Part shown: positions 16,552-24,310 of the stretch, piece by piece | How positions within the stretch are numbered: the stretch's first letter is position 1 | Layout of the letters: each line of letters starts with the position of its first letter | NCBI RefSeq assembly: GCF_022832385.1 | Contig: NZ_JALHLE010000009.1 | Location: forward strand, 1 to 64,000 | Direction of reading: 5' to 3' | Origin: Novosphingobium album (ex Hu et al. 2023) | GTDB lineage: Bacteria > Pseudomonadota > Alphaproteobacteria > Sphingomonadales > Sphingomonadaceae | Length of the DNA stretch: 64,000 bases | Program-made: the position numbers and the translations under genes | The notes under the pieces: generated by a model | The model's database searches: none | Told to the model about the DNA's origin: nothing | What the model saw: only the letters and a program-made list of their open reading frames with translations

Positions 16552-17436
16552 ATGACAATACCGTCAGTGGACCTGACGCAGAGGATCGGGTCCGAACTCA
16601 AGCTGGACAAGGCCGCGCTGCTCAGCGGCGAACGCGCGCAGGAAATCCGCAAACTGCTGGTCGATCGGGGCGCCCTGATCATTCGGGGCCTGCACCTCAA
16701 CGATCAGGAACTGCGCACCGTGGCCCGCACCCTGGGCGATCTGCGCATTGGCGGCTCCAAGCGCGGCGCCGACGGCAAGACGTTGAACGAAGGTGACGAG
16801 GGCATTCTCAAGGTCAGCCTCGACCCCAAGGTCAACCCGGAATACGCCAGATTCCTGTTCGGCAACCACCTCTGGCACATGGACGGCACCTATGAGGAAG
16901 TGCCGCCCTTCGCCACGCTCTTCACCCCCTACCGGCTTTCCGAACGGGGCGGCGACACCATGTTTGCCAGCACTTATGCCGCTTACGAGGACCTGCCTGT
17001 GGACGAACAGGCCTGGCTCGAAACGCTGCGCGTGGTCCACACCATGCAAGCCGCGCTGTTTCCCGCCAAGCGAGACTGCACGCCCGAGGAATTCGCGTTG
17101 TGGTGCAGCTATCCGCAGCGCTCGCACCCGCTGGTCTGGCAGCACAAATCGGGCCGCAAGTCTCTCGTGCTCAGCACATCGGGGGCCTGGGTCGAAGGCA
17201 TGCACCCGGCCGAGAGCCACGATCTGCTGCAGCGGCTGATGCTCCACGCAACGCAGGACAAGTACGTCTATCGCCACAAGTGGCAGCTGGGTGACCTCGC
17301 AATCTGGGACAACACCGGCATGATGCACCGCGCCATGCCTTTCGAGGCAGGCAGCAAGCGTGAATTCCACCGCTGCACCCTCAACGGCGAAGAGCCGGTG
17401 ACGGCCCCCGCACAAATGGCAGACGCGGCGGCCTGA
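16552..17436 (+). CDS. TauD/TfdA family Fe(II)/2-oxoglutarate dioxygenase (first)
   Basis: 294 residues. The 2-His-1-carboxylate iron site is visible: HMD (His109, Asp111) in HLWHMDGTYEE, distal His259 in GMMHRAMPF, and a 2-oxoglutarate Arg near 270-274 (KREFHR). The family hydroxylates substrates such as taurine, alkyl sulfates or aryloxy acids using 2-oxoglutarate and oxygen; the substrate is unknown here. GGAGAGGA lies directly before the ATG, an ideal ribosome site. It begins an apparent operon of TauD1-LLM-SDR-TauD2-ABM with short gaps. Confidence 0.9.
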   Translation: MTIPSVDLTQRIGSELKLDKAALLSGERAQEIRKLLVDRGALIIRGLHLNDQELRTVARTLGDLRIGGSKRGADGKTLNEGDEGILKVSLDPKVNPEYARFLFGNHLWHMDGTYEEVPPFATLFTPYRLSERGGDTMFASTYAAYEDLPVDEQAWLETLRVVHTMQAALFPAKRDCTPEEFALWCSYPQRSHPLVWQHKSGRKSLVLSTSGAWVEGMHPAESHDLLQRLMLHATQDKYVYRHKWQLGDLAIWDNTGMMHRAMPFEAGSKREFHRCTLNGEEPVTAPAQMADAAA

Positions 17437-17478
17437 AGCCGCCTCACGATACACCCGAATTCACGAGGAGAGAGATCA

Positions 17479-18555
17479 ATGCAGGTAGGCGTACATCTGG
17501 GCTACCAGAACCTTCGCGGCGAAAGCGACATGGAATTCTTCCGCCGCGAGACTCAGCTGATGGTCGAGGCCGAGGCCATGGGCTTCGACTTCGCCGCATG
17601 TGTCGAGCACCACTTCACCGACTATGCGGCCTGCCCCGACCCGGTTCAGGCGCTGAGCTACGTCGCGGCCAAGACCAAGACCATCAAGCTGATGCCCGCC
17701 GCGATCATCCTGCCCTGGAACGATCCGCTGCGGGTGGTCGAGAAGATGGCCATGCTCGACAGCCTGAGCGAGGGCCGCGCTGTGCTCGGCATGGGCCGCG
17801 GCGCCGCCCGCCGCGAGTTCAAGTCGTTCGGCCGCGATCTGGCCGACAGCCGCGAGATCTTCGATGAAGCCGCTCTGATCATCATGGACGGGCTGGAGAC
17901 CGGAATCGTCAAGGCTGACACGAAGTGGTTCCAGATCCCCGAAACCGAAATTCGCCCGCGCCCCGAAGGCTGGAACCGCGACCGCGCGGTGATGGTCTCG
18001 ATGTCGCCATCTTCCGCCGAAGTCGCTGCCGACTATGGCCTGAAGGCCCTGCGGTTCAGTCAGGGCGACTGGTCGAAGGCCCTGCCCGAGATCAACAACT
18101 ACCGCGACACCTTCAAGGCCAAGCACGGCAAGACCGCACCGCCGTTCATCATCTCCGACTTCATGGTCTGCTTCGACAGCAAGGAGAAGGTGACCGAGTA
18201 CACCGACAAGTACTTCGCGGCGCAGTTCCTGCAGGTGGCGAACCACTACGAGTTCATGTCGGACCACTTCAAGTCGCTGCCGAGCTACGCCACATATGCC
18301 TATATGGGTGAAGCCGCCGAGGCGCGTGGCGGGGCGCACAATGCCTACAAGGACTACATCGGCGGCAACCTGATCGGCACGCCCGAGGAACTCTACGAGA
18401 AGCACCTCGAACGCAAGCGCATGGTCGGCGACTACGAGATCATCGCCAACTTCAGCTTCGGCGGCATGCCCTACGAGGATGTGTACGAGCAGATGAAGCT
18501 CTTTGCCGACAAGGTCATGCCGAAACTGAAAGCCGAAGAGCCCGTTATGGCATAA
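17479..18555 (+). CDS. LLM-class flavin-dependent oxidoreductase
   Basis: 358 residues of the bacterial luciferase-like monooxygenase fold. VGVHLGYQNL at the N-terminus, DFAACVEHHFTDYAACPDP (conserved His-His), KTIKLMPAAIILPWNDPLRVVEKMAMLDSLSEGRAVLGMGRG are all typical. It uses reduced FMN or F420 and usually needs a separate reductase partner; the ABM and OYE genes nearby could belong to the same pathway but are not typical flavin reductases. RBS AGGAGAGA. 42 bp after TauD1. Confidence 0.9.
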   Translation: MQVGVHLGYQNLRGESDMEFFRRETQLMVEAEAMGFDFAACVEHHFTDYAACPDPVQALSYVAAKTKTIKLMPAAIILPWNDPLRVVEKMAMLDSLSEGRAVLGMGRGAARREFKSFGRDLADSREIFDEAALIIMDGLETGIVKADTKWFQIPETEIRPRPEGWNRDRAVMVSMSPSSAEVAADYGLKALRFSQGDWSKALPEINNYRDTFKAKHGKTAPPFIISDFMVCFDSKEKVTEYTDKYFAAQFLQVANHYEFMSDHFKSLPSYATYAYMGEAAEARGGAHNAYKDYIGGNLIGTPEELYEKHLERKRMVGDYEIIANFSFGGMPYEDVYEQMKLFADKVMPKLKAEEPVMA

Positions 18556-18561
18556 CGCTTC

Positions 18562-18593
18562 GACACGCCCGCCGCTGCGGTGGCGGGCGTGTC
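18562..18593 (+). terminator. strong hairpin between LLM and SDR genes
   Basis: GACACGCCCGCC (18562-18573) and GGCGGGCGTGTC (18582-18593) form a perfect 12-bp stem with an 8-nt loop, 6 nt after the LLM stop. No T-tract follows on the plus strand (CGGCCGATAAGG). It may be an incomplete terminator or an mRNA-stability element that lowers expression of the genes after it. Confidence 0.4.
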
Positions 18594-18639
18594 CGGCCGA
18601 TAAGGGGCGGAACGAAGAACAAGCGGGAGAAGAACAGGC

Positions 18640-19530
18640 ATGACCGAAATCGCAGGTCGCACGGCTGTCGTCACGGGTGGCGGTAATGGGATCGGGATGG
18701 GACTGGCCAAGGAACTGGCCCGTCAGGGCGCCCGGGTCGCCGTCACCGACATCATGCTGGAAAACGCAGAAAAGGTCGCCACCGCTATCCGCACCGCAGG
18801 CGGCGAAGCTATCGCCTTGGCCTGCGACGTATGCGAACGCCGCTCGATCAACGCCATGCATGACGCAGTTCACGCCGCCTTCGGTCCGGCGCAGCTGCTG
18901 TTCGCGAATGCCGGAGCAACCTCGTTCGAACCGCTGATGGAGATGAGCGACGACGACGTCGACTGGATCCTGCAGGTCAACCTCCACGGGGTGATGAACA
19001 CCACGCGCGCATTCCTGCCGGACATGATCGCCGCCGGGGAAGGCCATATATGCGCGACCGCCTCGATGGCGGGGCTGCTGCCCGGCTGGATCCCTGTTCA
19101 TGCGCCCTACTCCGCCGCCAAGGCCGGGATCATCGGACTGATGATGAACCTCGGCCTCGAATTGCGAGAGCACAACGTCTTCACCACCAGCTATTGCCCG
19201 GGCGGCGTGGCCACCGGCATGAAGGACAACAACGCCCGTTACCGTCCCGCGAAGTTCGGCGGTCCGGGTGAGGCAGAGGTGCATGTCAGCGAGGCCTCGG
19301 CCAACGCGAAGTCGATGGCGTTCTATTCGCCCGATGCGGTGGCGCCGATGGTGCTTGATGCCGTCCGGAACAATCGTGCCTTCATCTTCGATCATCCCGA
19401 ACAGCGCGCCGAGTTCCGGCGTACCTATTCGGGAATTGTCGAGGCCTGCTATGATGCGGCAGACCAATGGCACGCGGAACACGGCACGCCAGATGCCAAT
19501 CCCGAAGGTGCAAGGCTGGTGACGACCTGA
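18640..19530 (+). CDS. SDR family oxidoreductase
   Basis: 296 residues of the classical short-chain dehydrogenase family. The cofactor motif GGGNGIGMG is close to the N-terminus, followed by DVCERRSI and NAGATSF; the catalytic Ser is in TASMAG and the Tyr-Lys pair in YSAAKAG. Asp after the second strand (VTDIMLENAEK) suggests NAD(H). A long C-terminal extension (residues 230-296) contains a Trp/His-rich part. It probably oxidises an alcohol produced by the neighbouring dioxygenase or monooxygenase. It follows the hairpin and precedes TauD2 by 33 bp. Confidence 0.9.
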   Translation: MTEIAGRTAVVTGGGNGIGMGLAKELARQGARVAVTDIMLENAEKVATAIRTAGGEAIALACDVCERRSINAMHDAVHAAFGPAQLLFANAGATSFEPLMEMSDDDVDWILQVNLHGVMNTTRAFLPDMIAAGEGHICATASMAGLLPGWIPVHAPYSAAKAGIIGLMMNLGLELREHNVFTTSYCPGGVATGMKDNNARYRPAKFGGPGEAEVHVSEASANAKSMAFYSPDAVAPMVLDAVRNNRAFIFDHPEQRAEFRRTYSGIVEACYDAADQWHAEHGTPDANPEGARLVTT

Positions 19531-19563
19531 TCGAGAGACCCGCCGGCGGAAATTGAGGAGAGA

Positions 19564-20532
19564 ATGATGTCCGGACTTGATGTGCAGCCGCTGACCGAGG
19601 GCCGCAATTTTGGCGTCCGTATTCGCGGCATCACACTGGAACAGACGCAGGACCCGGCCATCCGCGACGAGGTCAACGCGCTATTCGACAAGCACGGCGT
19701 GATCGTCTTTTCCGATGTCGAGCCTTCGCCCCGGATGCACGTGGCCCTCAGCGACATCTTCGGTCCGCTCAAGGATCATCCAAGCAAGGCCGTCGCCCGC
19801 GTGGATCAGGATTCGATGCCCGGCGTCATCGACATGGCCATGAAGCCTGGCGAACCTGGCGACATCGATGTGGACGGCGTAACCCTCGCATCGTGGCTGC
19901 CCTGGCATTTCGACCATGCCTACAACAACGAGCTTAACCGTGCTGGTGTACTGCGCGCGATCGACATTCCGCCCGAAGGCGGACGCACCGGATTCGTCGA
20001 CGGTATCGACCTCTACAATGCGCTGTCGCCCGAACTGCGCGAGAAGATCGAGGACCGCAACATCCTCTACCGGATGAACGTCTACATGGCGAACTACCGG
20101 TTCGGCGCACCGGCCGGGTACCGGGTCCATTCCGAAAAGCCGAGTTCGGACATCGTGATGGAAGAGTCCAGGGATGTCCCGCGCGCCGTCCATCCCGCCG
20201 TGTGGACCCGAACCACCGGCGAAAAGGTGCTCCACGTCTCGCCATGGATGGCCGAGGGGATCGAGGGCGATGAAACGCCCGAAGGTGAAGCTCTGCTGGA
20301 GGCAGTCTCGCGCGAGATCGTCGAACTCTCGAAGGACCTGGCCTACTGGCACCAGTGGTCGCCCACCGACATGCTCATCTGGGACAACTGGCGCGCCTTG
20401 CACGCCGTTTCCGGCCATCCGCCCAAGTACGGACGCCGGATGCAGCGCACCACGATCAAGGGCGACTATGGCCTCGGATACTTCGAAGGCGGCGCTTCGA
20501 ACGACAACAAGATCGTCGAACGCACGTACTGA
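19564..20532 (+). CDS. TauD/TfdA family Fe(II)/2-oxoglutarate dioxygenase (second)
   Basis: 322 residues. Iron ligands His115 and Asp117 are in PWHFDHAYNN and the distal His280 in NWRALHAVSGHPP; the 2-oxoglutarate Arg is in YGRRMQR. The N-terminus (VQPLTEGRNFGVRIRGITL) is the usual TauD start. It is only distantly similar to the first one (order of motifs the same, spacing different), so the cluster has two different dioxygenases and not a recent duplication. Two ATGs (19564 and 19567) are equally good; RBS GAGGAGAG. 4 bp separates it from the next gene. Confidence 0.9.
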   Translation: MMSGLDVQPLTEGRNFGVRIRGITLEQTQDPAIRDEVNALFDKHGVIVFSDVEPSPRMHVALSDIFGPLKDHPSKAVARVDQDSMPGVIDMAMKPGEPGDIDVDGVTLASWLPWHFDHAYNNELNRAGVLRAIDIPPEGGRTGFVDGIDLYNALSPELREKIEDRNILYRMNVYMANYRFGAPAGYRVHSEKPSSDIVMEESRDVPRAVHPAVWTRTTGEKVLHVSPWMAEGIEGDETPEGEALLEAVSREIVELSKDLAYWHQWSPTDMLIWDNWRALHAVSGHPPKYGRRMQRTTIKGDYGLGYFEGGASNDNKIVERTY

Positions 20533-20536
20533 CGGT

Positions 20537-20824
20537 ATGATCCTGGTGGTGGCAACGGTCCGCTTGCATCCGGAGCGAGCCAGCGAGTACGAAGCGGCCC
20601 TGGCGGATATCATGCCGAAAGTGCGCGCAGCCAATCCCGGCGTGCTGTTCTATCATGCCGGGAAATGCCGCGAAGAGCCTGACACCTATCGCGTGGTGGA
20701 GGCCTATGCCGGTCAGGATGCCATGGATCGGCACATCGGCAGCGAAAGCCTCCAGCAGTCGCTAGCAGGGCTCATGCCAATGATCGCGGATCTGGACATC
20801 CGTATCCACGACTGCGTGGCCTGA
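20537..20824 (+). CDS. ABM-fold small monooxygenase-like protein
   Basis: 95 residues of the antibiotic biosynthesis monooxygenase (ABM) fold: ILVVATVRLHPERASEYEAALADIMPKVRAANPG, then LFYHAGKCREEPDTYRVVEAYAGQDAMDRHIGSESL. Members include YgiN-like quinol monooxygenases and substrate-binding accessory proteins. It starts at the ATG 4 bp after the TauD2 stop, which puts it in the same operon. Its stop is 4 bp from the yqgE stop on the opposite strand. The exact reaction cannot be stated. Confidence 0.8.
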   Translation: MILVVATVRLHPERASEYEAALADIMPKVRAANPGVLFYHAGKCREEPDTYRVVEAYAGQDAMDRHIGSESLQQSLAGLMPMIADLDIRIHDCVA

Positions 20825-20828
20825 GCGT

Positions 20829-21389
20829 TCAGGCCCGACCGGTCTCGGTGGAGAGCAGCGCCGGATCGATCCCCTCGGCGCGCCATGTCGCGCTCCAGCG
20901 GGCATCGACCGGGGTGTCGAACAGAATTTCAGGATGGCCGTCGGCCGCATACCAGCCATGATGGCGCATCTCGCCTTCCAGCTGTCCGGCGCCCCAGCCC
21001 GCATAACCCAGCGCCATTAGCCAGCGGCTTGGCCCCTTGCCTTCGGCGATGGCCCGCAGGATATCCATCGAGGCAGACAGCGCACAGAGCGGCTGGACCA
21101 TGAGCGTATCCGTCCCGCCCCAGTCGGTGGAATGAAGAATGAAACCACGTCCAGGCTCGACCGGACCGCCGTGCAAAACCGGGCAATCGGGCGCGACGCC
21201 CGGATCGATGTCCAGTTCCTCAAGCACTTCGTGGAAGCTGACGCCTTCGCGCTCATGCCCGATGCCGATGCCGAGCGCGCCGTTTTCGTCATGCATGCAG
21301 ATCACGTTGACCGAGCGCTCGAAGCGGGGGTCAAACATGCCGGGCATCGCCAGCAGAATTCTCCCGGAGAGGTATTGTTCTTGGGTCAC
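20829..21389 (-). CDS. YqgE/AlgH family protein
   Basis: 186 residues of the UPF0301 family. Signature segments: GRILLAMPGMFDPRFERSVNVICMHDENGALGI, HGGPVEPGRGFILHS, and GYAGWGAGQLEGEM. The biochemical function of this widespread cytoplasmic family is unsettled; AlgH was named for a regulatory effect in Pseudomonas. It is convergent with the ABM gene and divergent from the FAH gene, so it is probably an unrelated housekeeping gene beside the catabolic cluster. Confidence 0.9.
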   Translation of the reverse strand: MTQEQYLSGRILLAMPGMFDPRFERSVNVICMHDENGALGIGIGHEREGVSFHEVLEELDIDPGVAPDCPVLHGGPVEPGRGFILHSTDWGGTDTLMVQPLCALSASMDILRAIAEGKGPSRWLMALGYAGWGAGQLEGEMRHHGWYAADGHPEILFDTPVDARWSATWRAEGIDPALLSTETGRA

Positions 21390-21500
21390 ATAACCGAATG
21401 TAGGCGCTTGGCGGGCGGGAGCAAGAGCGTTGCCCCATGGCGACAGACCGCTTCTCCGGCGCCATGCCCCGGCCTATGCAGAGCGCATTAGCAAGGAGAT

Positions 21501-22202
21501 ATGCTCGTGAGCCTGCTGTTCGCGCTGCCTGAAACGCCCTCTGTTCCCATCACCGGCGAGGAGGCCCGCTTCCCTGTGCGCCGCATTTTCTGCGTGGGGC
21601 GCAATTACGAAGCCCATGCCCGCGAACTGGGCAATAAAGTCGACCGCGAAGCACCGATCTGGTTCACCAAGGCTCCCGCAGCTCTCTGCCACAGTGGCGA
21701 GACCATCCCCTACCCGCCGGGCACCGCAAATTGCCACTACGAGATGGAACTCGTCGCGGCCATTGGCGCTCCTGCGTTCCGTGTCTCGCCCGAAGAGGCC
21801 ATGGACGTCGTGCTCGGCTATGCCTGCGGCCTGGACATGACCCGGCGCGACCTGCAGAACGCCGCGAAGGACAGGGGCTATCCCTGGGACACCGGCAAGG
21901 ATTTCGAGAACGCGGCGGTGATCGCTCCGATCACCCGCGCCGCTGCGTTCGGCCCCATCGCAGAGCAGCGTATCACGCTTTCGCAGAACGGCGCGGTGAA
22001 ACAGGACGCCTCTCTGGCGGAAATGACATGGCCCCTCCCCGAACTGATCGCGGATCTCTCACGGATGTACCACCTTGCACCCGGTGACCTGATCTACACC
22101 GGCACCCCGGCAGGCGTCGGCGCGATTGCAGCGGGCGATCTGCTGGAAGGCGCGGTGGAAGGACTCGAGCCCGTGCGCCTCACCATCAGCGCCGCGGAGT
22201 AA
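21501..22202 (+). CDS. fumarylacetoacetate hydrolase family protein
   Basis: 233 residues, the length of bacterial FAH-like hydrolases. IFCVGRNYEAHARELG is the N-terminal conserved region; HYEMELVAAIG contains the metal-binding Glu pair; YACGLDMTRRDLQNAAKDRGYPWDTGKDFENAA and DLIYTGTPAGVGAI are the two later blocks. The family hydrolyses C-C bonds in fumarylacetoacetate, fumarylpyruvate and related diketo acids, or isomerises them. AAGGAG ribosome site. It may finish a ring-cleavage pathway together with the genes upstream, but the substrate is not shown by the sequence. Confidence 0.9.
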   Translation: MLVSLLFALPETPSVPITGEEARFPVRRIFCVGRNYEAHARELGNKVDREAPIWFTKAPAALCHSGETIPYPPGTANCHYEMELVAAIGAPAFRVSPEEAMDVVLGYACGLDMTRRDLQNAAKDRGYPWDTGKDFENAAVIAPITRAAAFGPIAEQRITLSQNGAVKQDASLAEMTWPLPELIADLSRMYHLAPGDLIYTGTPAGVGAIAAGDLLEGAVEGLEPVRLTISAAE

Positions 22203-22208
22203 ACGGCG

Positions 22209-22528
22209 ATGCGGGCAGCGGCGGGCCGGTCACGATCGAGACGCTGCCCGATCCCGAACCCGACCCCAGCGGGGTCCTGCTGCGCGTGCAGCGATGCGGC
22301 ATCTGCGGCACCGACATCTCGATGACCAAGGGACAGGGCTGGGACTATGCGCCCGGCCAGTTCAGCGATGAATACGCGGTCGAATTGGTGGCGGTGGGCA
22401 AGGGGACGGAATGGCTGCGCATGGGCAGCAAGGCTGCGGCGAACCCGGCGCTGGGCTGCGGGCACTGCCCGCCACCATGCAGCAGGTGCGCGGCTCCAAC
22501 CGGGGCACCAAAGTCCACGTCGACCTGA
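22209..22528 (+). pseudogene. decayed zinc-dependent alcohol dehydrogenase fragment
   Basis: One reading frame gives TIETLPDPEPDPSGVLLRVQ followed by RCGICGTDISMTKGQG, the start of a medium-chain zinc alcohol dehydrogenase. It goes on with VELVAVGKGTEWLRMGSK and ALGCGHCPPPCSRC, a damaged remnant of the GDRVA...CGxCxxC region, and ends after about 100 codons where 330 or more are expected. A possible ATG at 22209 is one frame off, so a frameshift is also implied. The Rossmann domain is absent. It fills most of the 400 bp between the FAH and [2Fe-2S] genes. Confidence 0.65.
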
Positions 22529-22609
22529 CGGCGTGAAATCGGTGGAGCGGGCTCAATTGCACCGCAGCGGCTCTGGCGATCCCGCGCGCGACGGCTTAAG
22601 GGAAAACCG

Positions 22610-23173
22610 ATGCCGCGCCTGACTGTCAACCAACGCCCGGTCGAATTCGACATGGACCCGCAGACGCCCCTGCTCTGGGCCCTGCGCGATGCCGCCAATC
22701 TGACGGGTACCAAATACGGCTGCGGCGTGGGCGATTGCGGTGCCTGCATGGTCATGGTCGACGGCACCGCCTTGCGCTCGTGCCTCATCACGCTGGCCGA
22801 ATGCGAGGGCCGCGTTGTTGTCACCATCGAGGGGCTTTCGGACGACCGCTCGCACCCTGTGCAACAGGCCATGGTCGCCGAACAGGCGATCCAGTGCGGC
22901 TATTGCACCCCGGGTATCGTTATCAGCGGTGCAGCCCTGCTTGCGCGCAATTCCAACCCCAGCGAAGCGGAGATCAAGGAAGCGATCCCCAACCTGTGCC
23001 GCTGCGGCGTCTATCCCCGACTGGTGCGCGCGATCCAACGCGCCGGTGCCGTTGCGCGCCGCGTAGAGACGATCAGCGCCGCCCCCGCTCCCGGCATTAC
23101 CCGCGAGGATGCGGCGAAGGCCGTTCCCGCCCTGGCGCCGCCAGAACCCCAGCCAACATCAACAGGACAATGA
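22610..23173 (+). CDS. [2Fe-2S] small subunit of a molybdenum hydroxylase (isoquinoline oxidoreductase alpha-like)
   Basis: 187 residues with two iron-sulfur clusters. The plant-type ferredoxin cluster uses Cys38, 43, 46 and 58 (YGCGVGDCGACMVMVDG ... SC); the second, all-helical domain has IQCGYCTPG and LCRCGVYPR. This is the electron-transfer subunit of xanthine-oxidase-family enzymes such as isoquinoline 1-oxidoreductase or membrane-type aldehyde dehydrogenases. The C-terminal ~40 residues are a Pro/Ala-rich tail. The molybdenum large subunit is not adjacent: the next gene is an ArsC-like protein. It may therefore be an orphan left by a deletion or work with a subunit encoded elsewhere. Confidence 0.88.
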   Translation: MPRLTVNQRPVEFDMDPQTPLLWALRDAANLTGTKYGCGVGDCGACMVMVDGTALRSCLITLAECEGRVVVTIEGLSDDRSHPVQQAMVAEQAIQCGYCTPGIVISGAALLARNSNPSEAEIKEAIPNLCRCGVYPRLVRAIQRAGAVARRVETISAAPAPGITREDAAKAVPALAPPEPQPTSTGQ

Positions 23174-23183
23174 GGATCAAGCC

Positions 23184-23528
23184 ATGAAAGCCACCATCTG
23201 GCACAACCCTAAGTGCGGCACTTCGCGCAAGACGCTGGCCATTCTGGAAGAGACCCCAGGCATGGACGTGGAAGTGATCGAATACCTCAAGACGCCGCCC
23301 ACGGCCGAAAAGCTCGCCCAGCTTTACAAGGATGCGGGGATCACACCGCAGCAGGGCCTGCGCATGCGTGGCACCGATGCCGAGGAACGCGACCTGCCCT
23401 CCGCCGATGATGCTACCGTGCTCGCAGCGATGGCGGCCGAGCCCATCCTGATCGAACGTCCGCTGGTCGAAACCGGCAAGGGCGCCCGGCTCTGCCGCCC
23501 GATGGAAAAGGTCCACGAAATTCTCTGA
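23184..23528 (+). CDS. ArsC/Spx-family thioredoxin-fold reductase
   Basis: 114 residues: MKATIWHNPKCGTSRKTLAIL with a single active Cys11 in the CxxSR motif of ArsC-like proteins; then VEVIEYLKTPPTAEKL and the C-terminal LIERPLVETGKGARLCRP, where arsenate reductases have the anion-binding RPI region. It could be glutathione/glutaredoxin-dependent arsenate reductase or the related YfgD type. No arsenic operon is around it, so I do not give a symbol. The ATG is 10 bp after the [2Fe-2S] gene stop, so they may be cotranscribed. Confidence 0.85.
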   Translation: MKATIWHNPKCGTSRKTLAILEETPGMDVEVIEYLKTPPTAEKLAQLYKDAGITPQQGLRMRGTDAEERDLPSADDATVLAAMAAEPILIERPLVETGKGARLCRPMEKVHEIL

Positions 23529-23641
23529 CGGAGCGACGGTTTATCTGGACTAGCCGCTCCCACCGCCTTGCAATGGCAGAGCTAATCTGCCACCGCATGG
23601 CACTTCCATGACACGATAACAGCGCGAGAGCATTCGCCAGC

Positions 23642-24283
23642 ATGACCAGTTCCGAGCTTGCCCGCGAGGCACTTCCCCAGAAGATCAAGCGGAAAATCAA
23701 GCAAACCCTGGGGCCATGGGGCGTCTTCTTCGACGGCTTCCTGCGCAACCCGGTCATGGTCGGCTCGATCGTTCCGTCCTCACGCTTCACCATCAACCGC
23801 ATGCTGTCGCGGGTCGATTGGGATAACTGCAAGCTTTTCGTTGAATACGGCCCGGGGGTCGGCACCTTCTGCCGCCCGGTGCTCGACCGGATGCGGCGCG
23901 ATGCGATGCTGATCGTCATCGACACCAACCCGCGCTTCATCGAATATCTGCGCCGCACGATCTCTGACAGCCGCTTCGTCGCGGTCAACGGATCGGCTGC
24001 CGACGTGGAAGCGATCGTGCGAGCCCATGGGCATGAGAAGGCGGACTACGTGCTGTCGGGCCTGCCGTTCTCGACCCTGCCCGACGGCGTGGGCCCCGCG
24101 ATCGCGGCGGCAACGTACCGGGTGATCCGCAAGGGCGGCGCATTCCTGGTCTATCAGTTCACGCCGCGTGCCCGCACCTTCATGGCGCGGCACTTCAAGC
24201 GGATCGACAACGCGATCGAGCCGATCAATGTGCCGCCCTGCTTCATGTACTGGGGCTGGAAGGACGAAGACGACGCCGCCTGA
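23642..24283 (+). CDS. SAM-dependent methyltransferase, phospholipid N-methyltransferase (PmtA)-like
   Basis: 213 residues. An amphipathic basic N-terminus (QKIKRKIKQTLGPWGVFF, then DGFLRNPVMVGSIVPSS) is typical of PmtA-type enzymes that bind the membrane surface. The SAM motif VEYGPGVGTF near residue 70 and the following IDTNPRFIEYLR are class I methyltransferase features; YVLSGLPFSTLP resembles the family's catalytic loop. PmtA makes phosphatidylcholine from phosphatidylethanolamine. A rRNA-adenine-dimethylase-like relative cannot be excluded. Ends in a clear terminator. Confidence 0.75.
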   Translation: MTSSELAREALPQKIKRKIKQTLGPWGVFFDGFLRNPVMVGSIVPSSRFTINRMLSRVDWDNCKLFVEYGPGVGTFCRPVLDRMRRDAMLIVIDTNPRFIEYLRRTISDSRFVAVNGSAADVEAIVRAHGHEKADYVLSGLPFSTLPDGVGPAIAAATYRVIRKGGAFLVYQFTPRARTFMARHFKRIDNAIEPINVPPCFMYWGWKDEDDAA

Positions 24284-24299
24284 GCGGCGGCGCTTTTCT
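24274..24299 (+). terminator. Rho-independent terminator of the methyltransferase gene
   Basis: CGCCGCC (24274-24280) pairs with GGCGGCG (24286-24292) around a 5-nt loop that contains the stop codon, followed by CTTTTCTC. A compact intrinsic terminator overlapping the end of the gene. Confidence 0.65.
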
Positions 24300-24310
24300 C
24301 TAATCCCAAT

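Noticed and set aside
17476..19482. Minus-strand frame of about 670 codons
   Set aside because: It is the shadow of the LLM and SDR genes, with no family motif.
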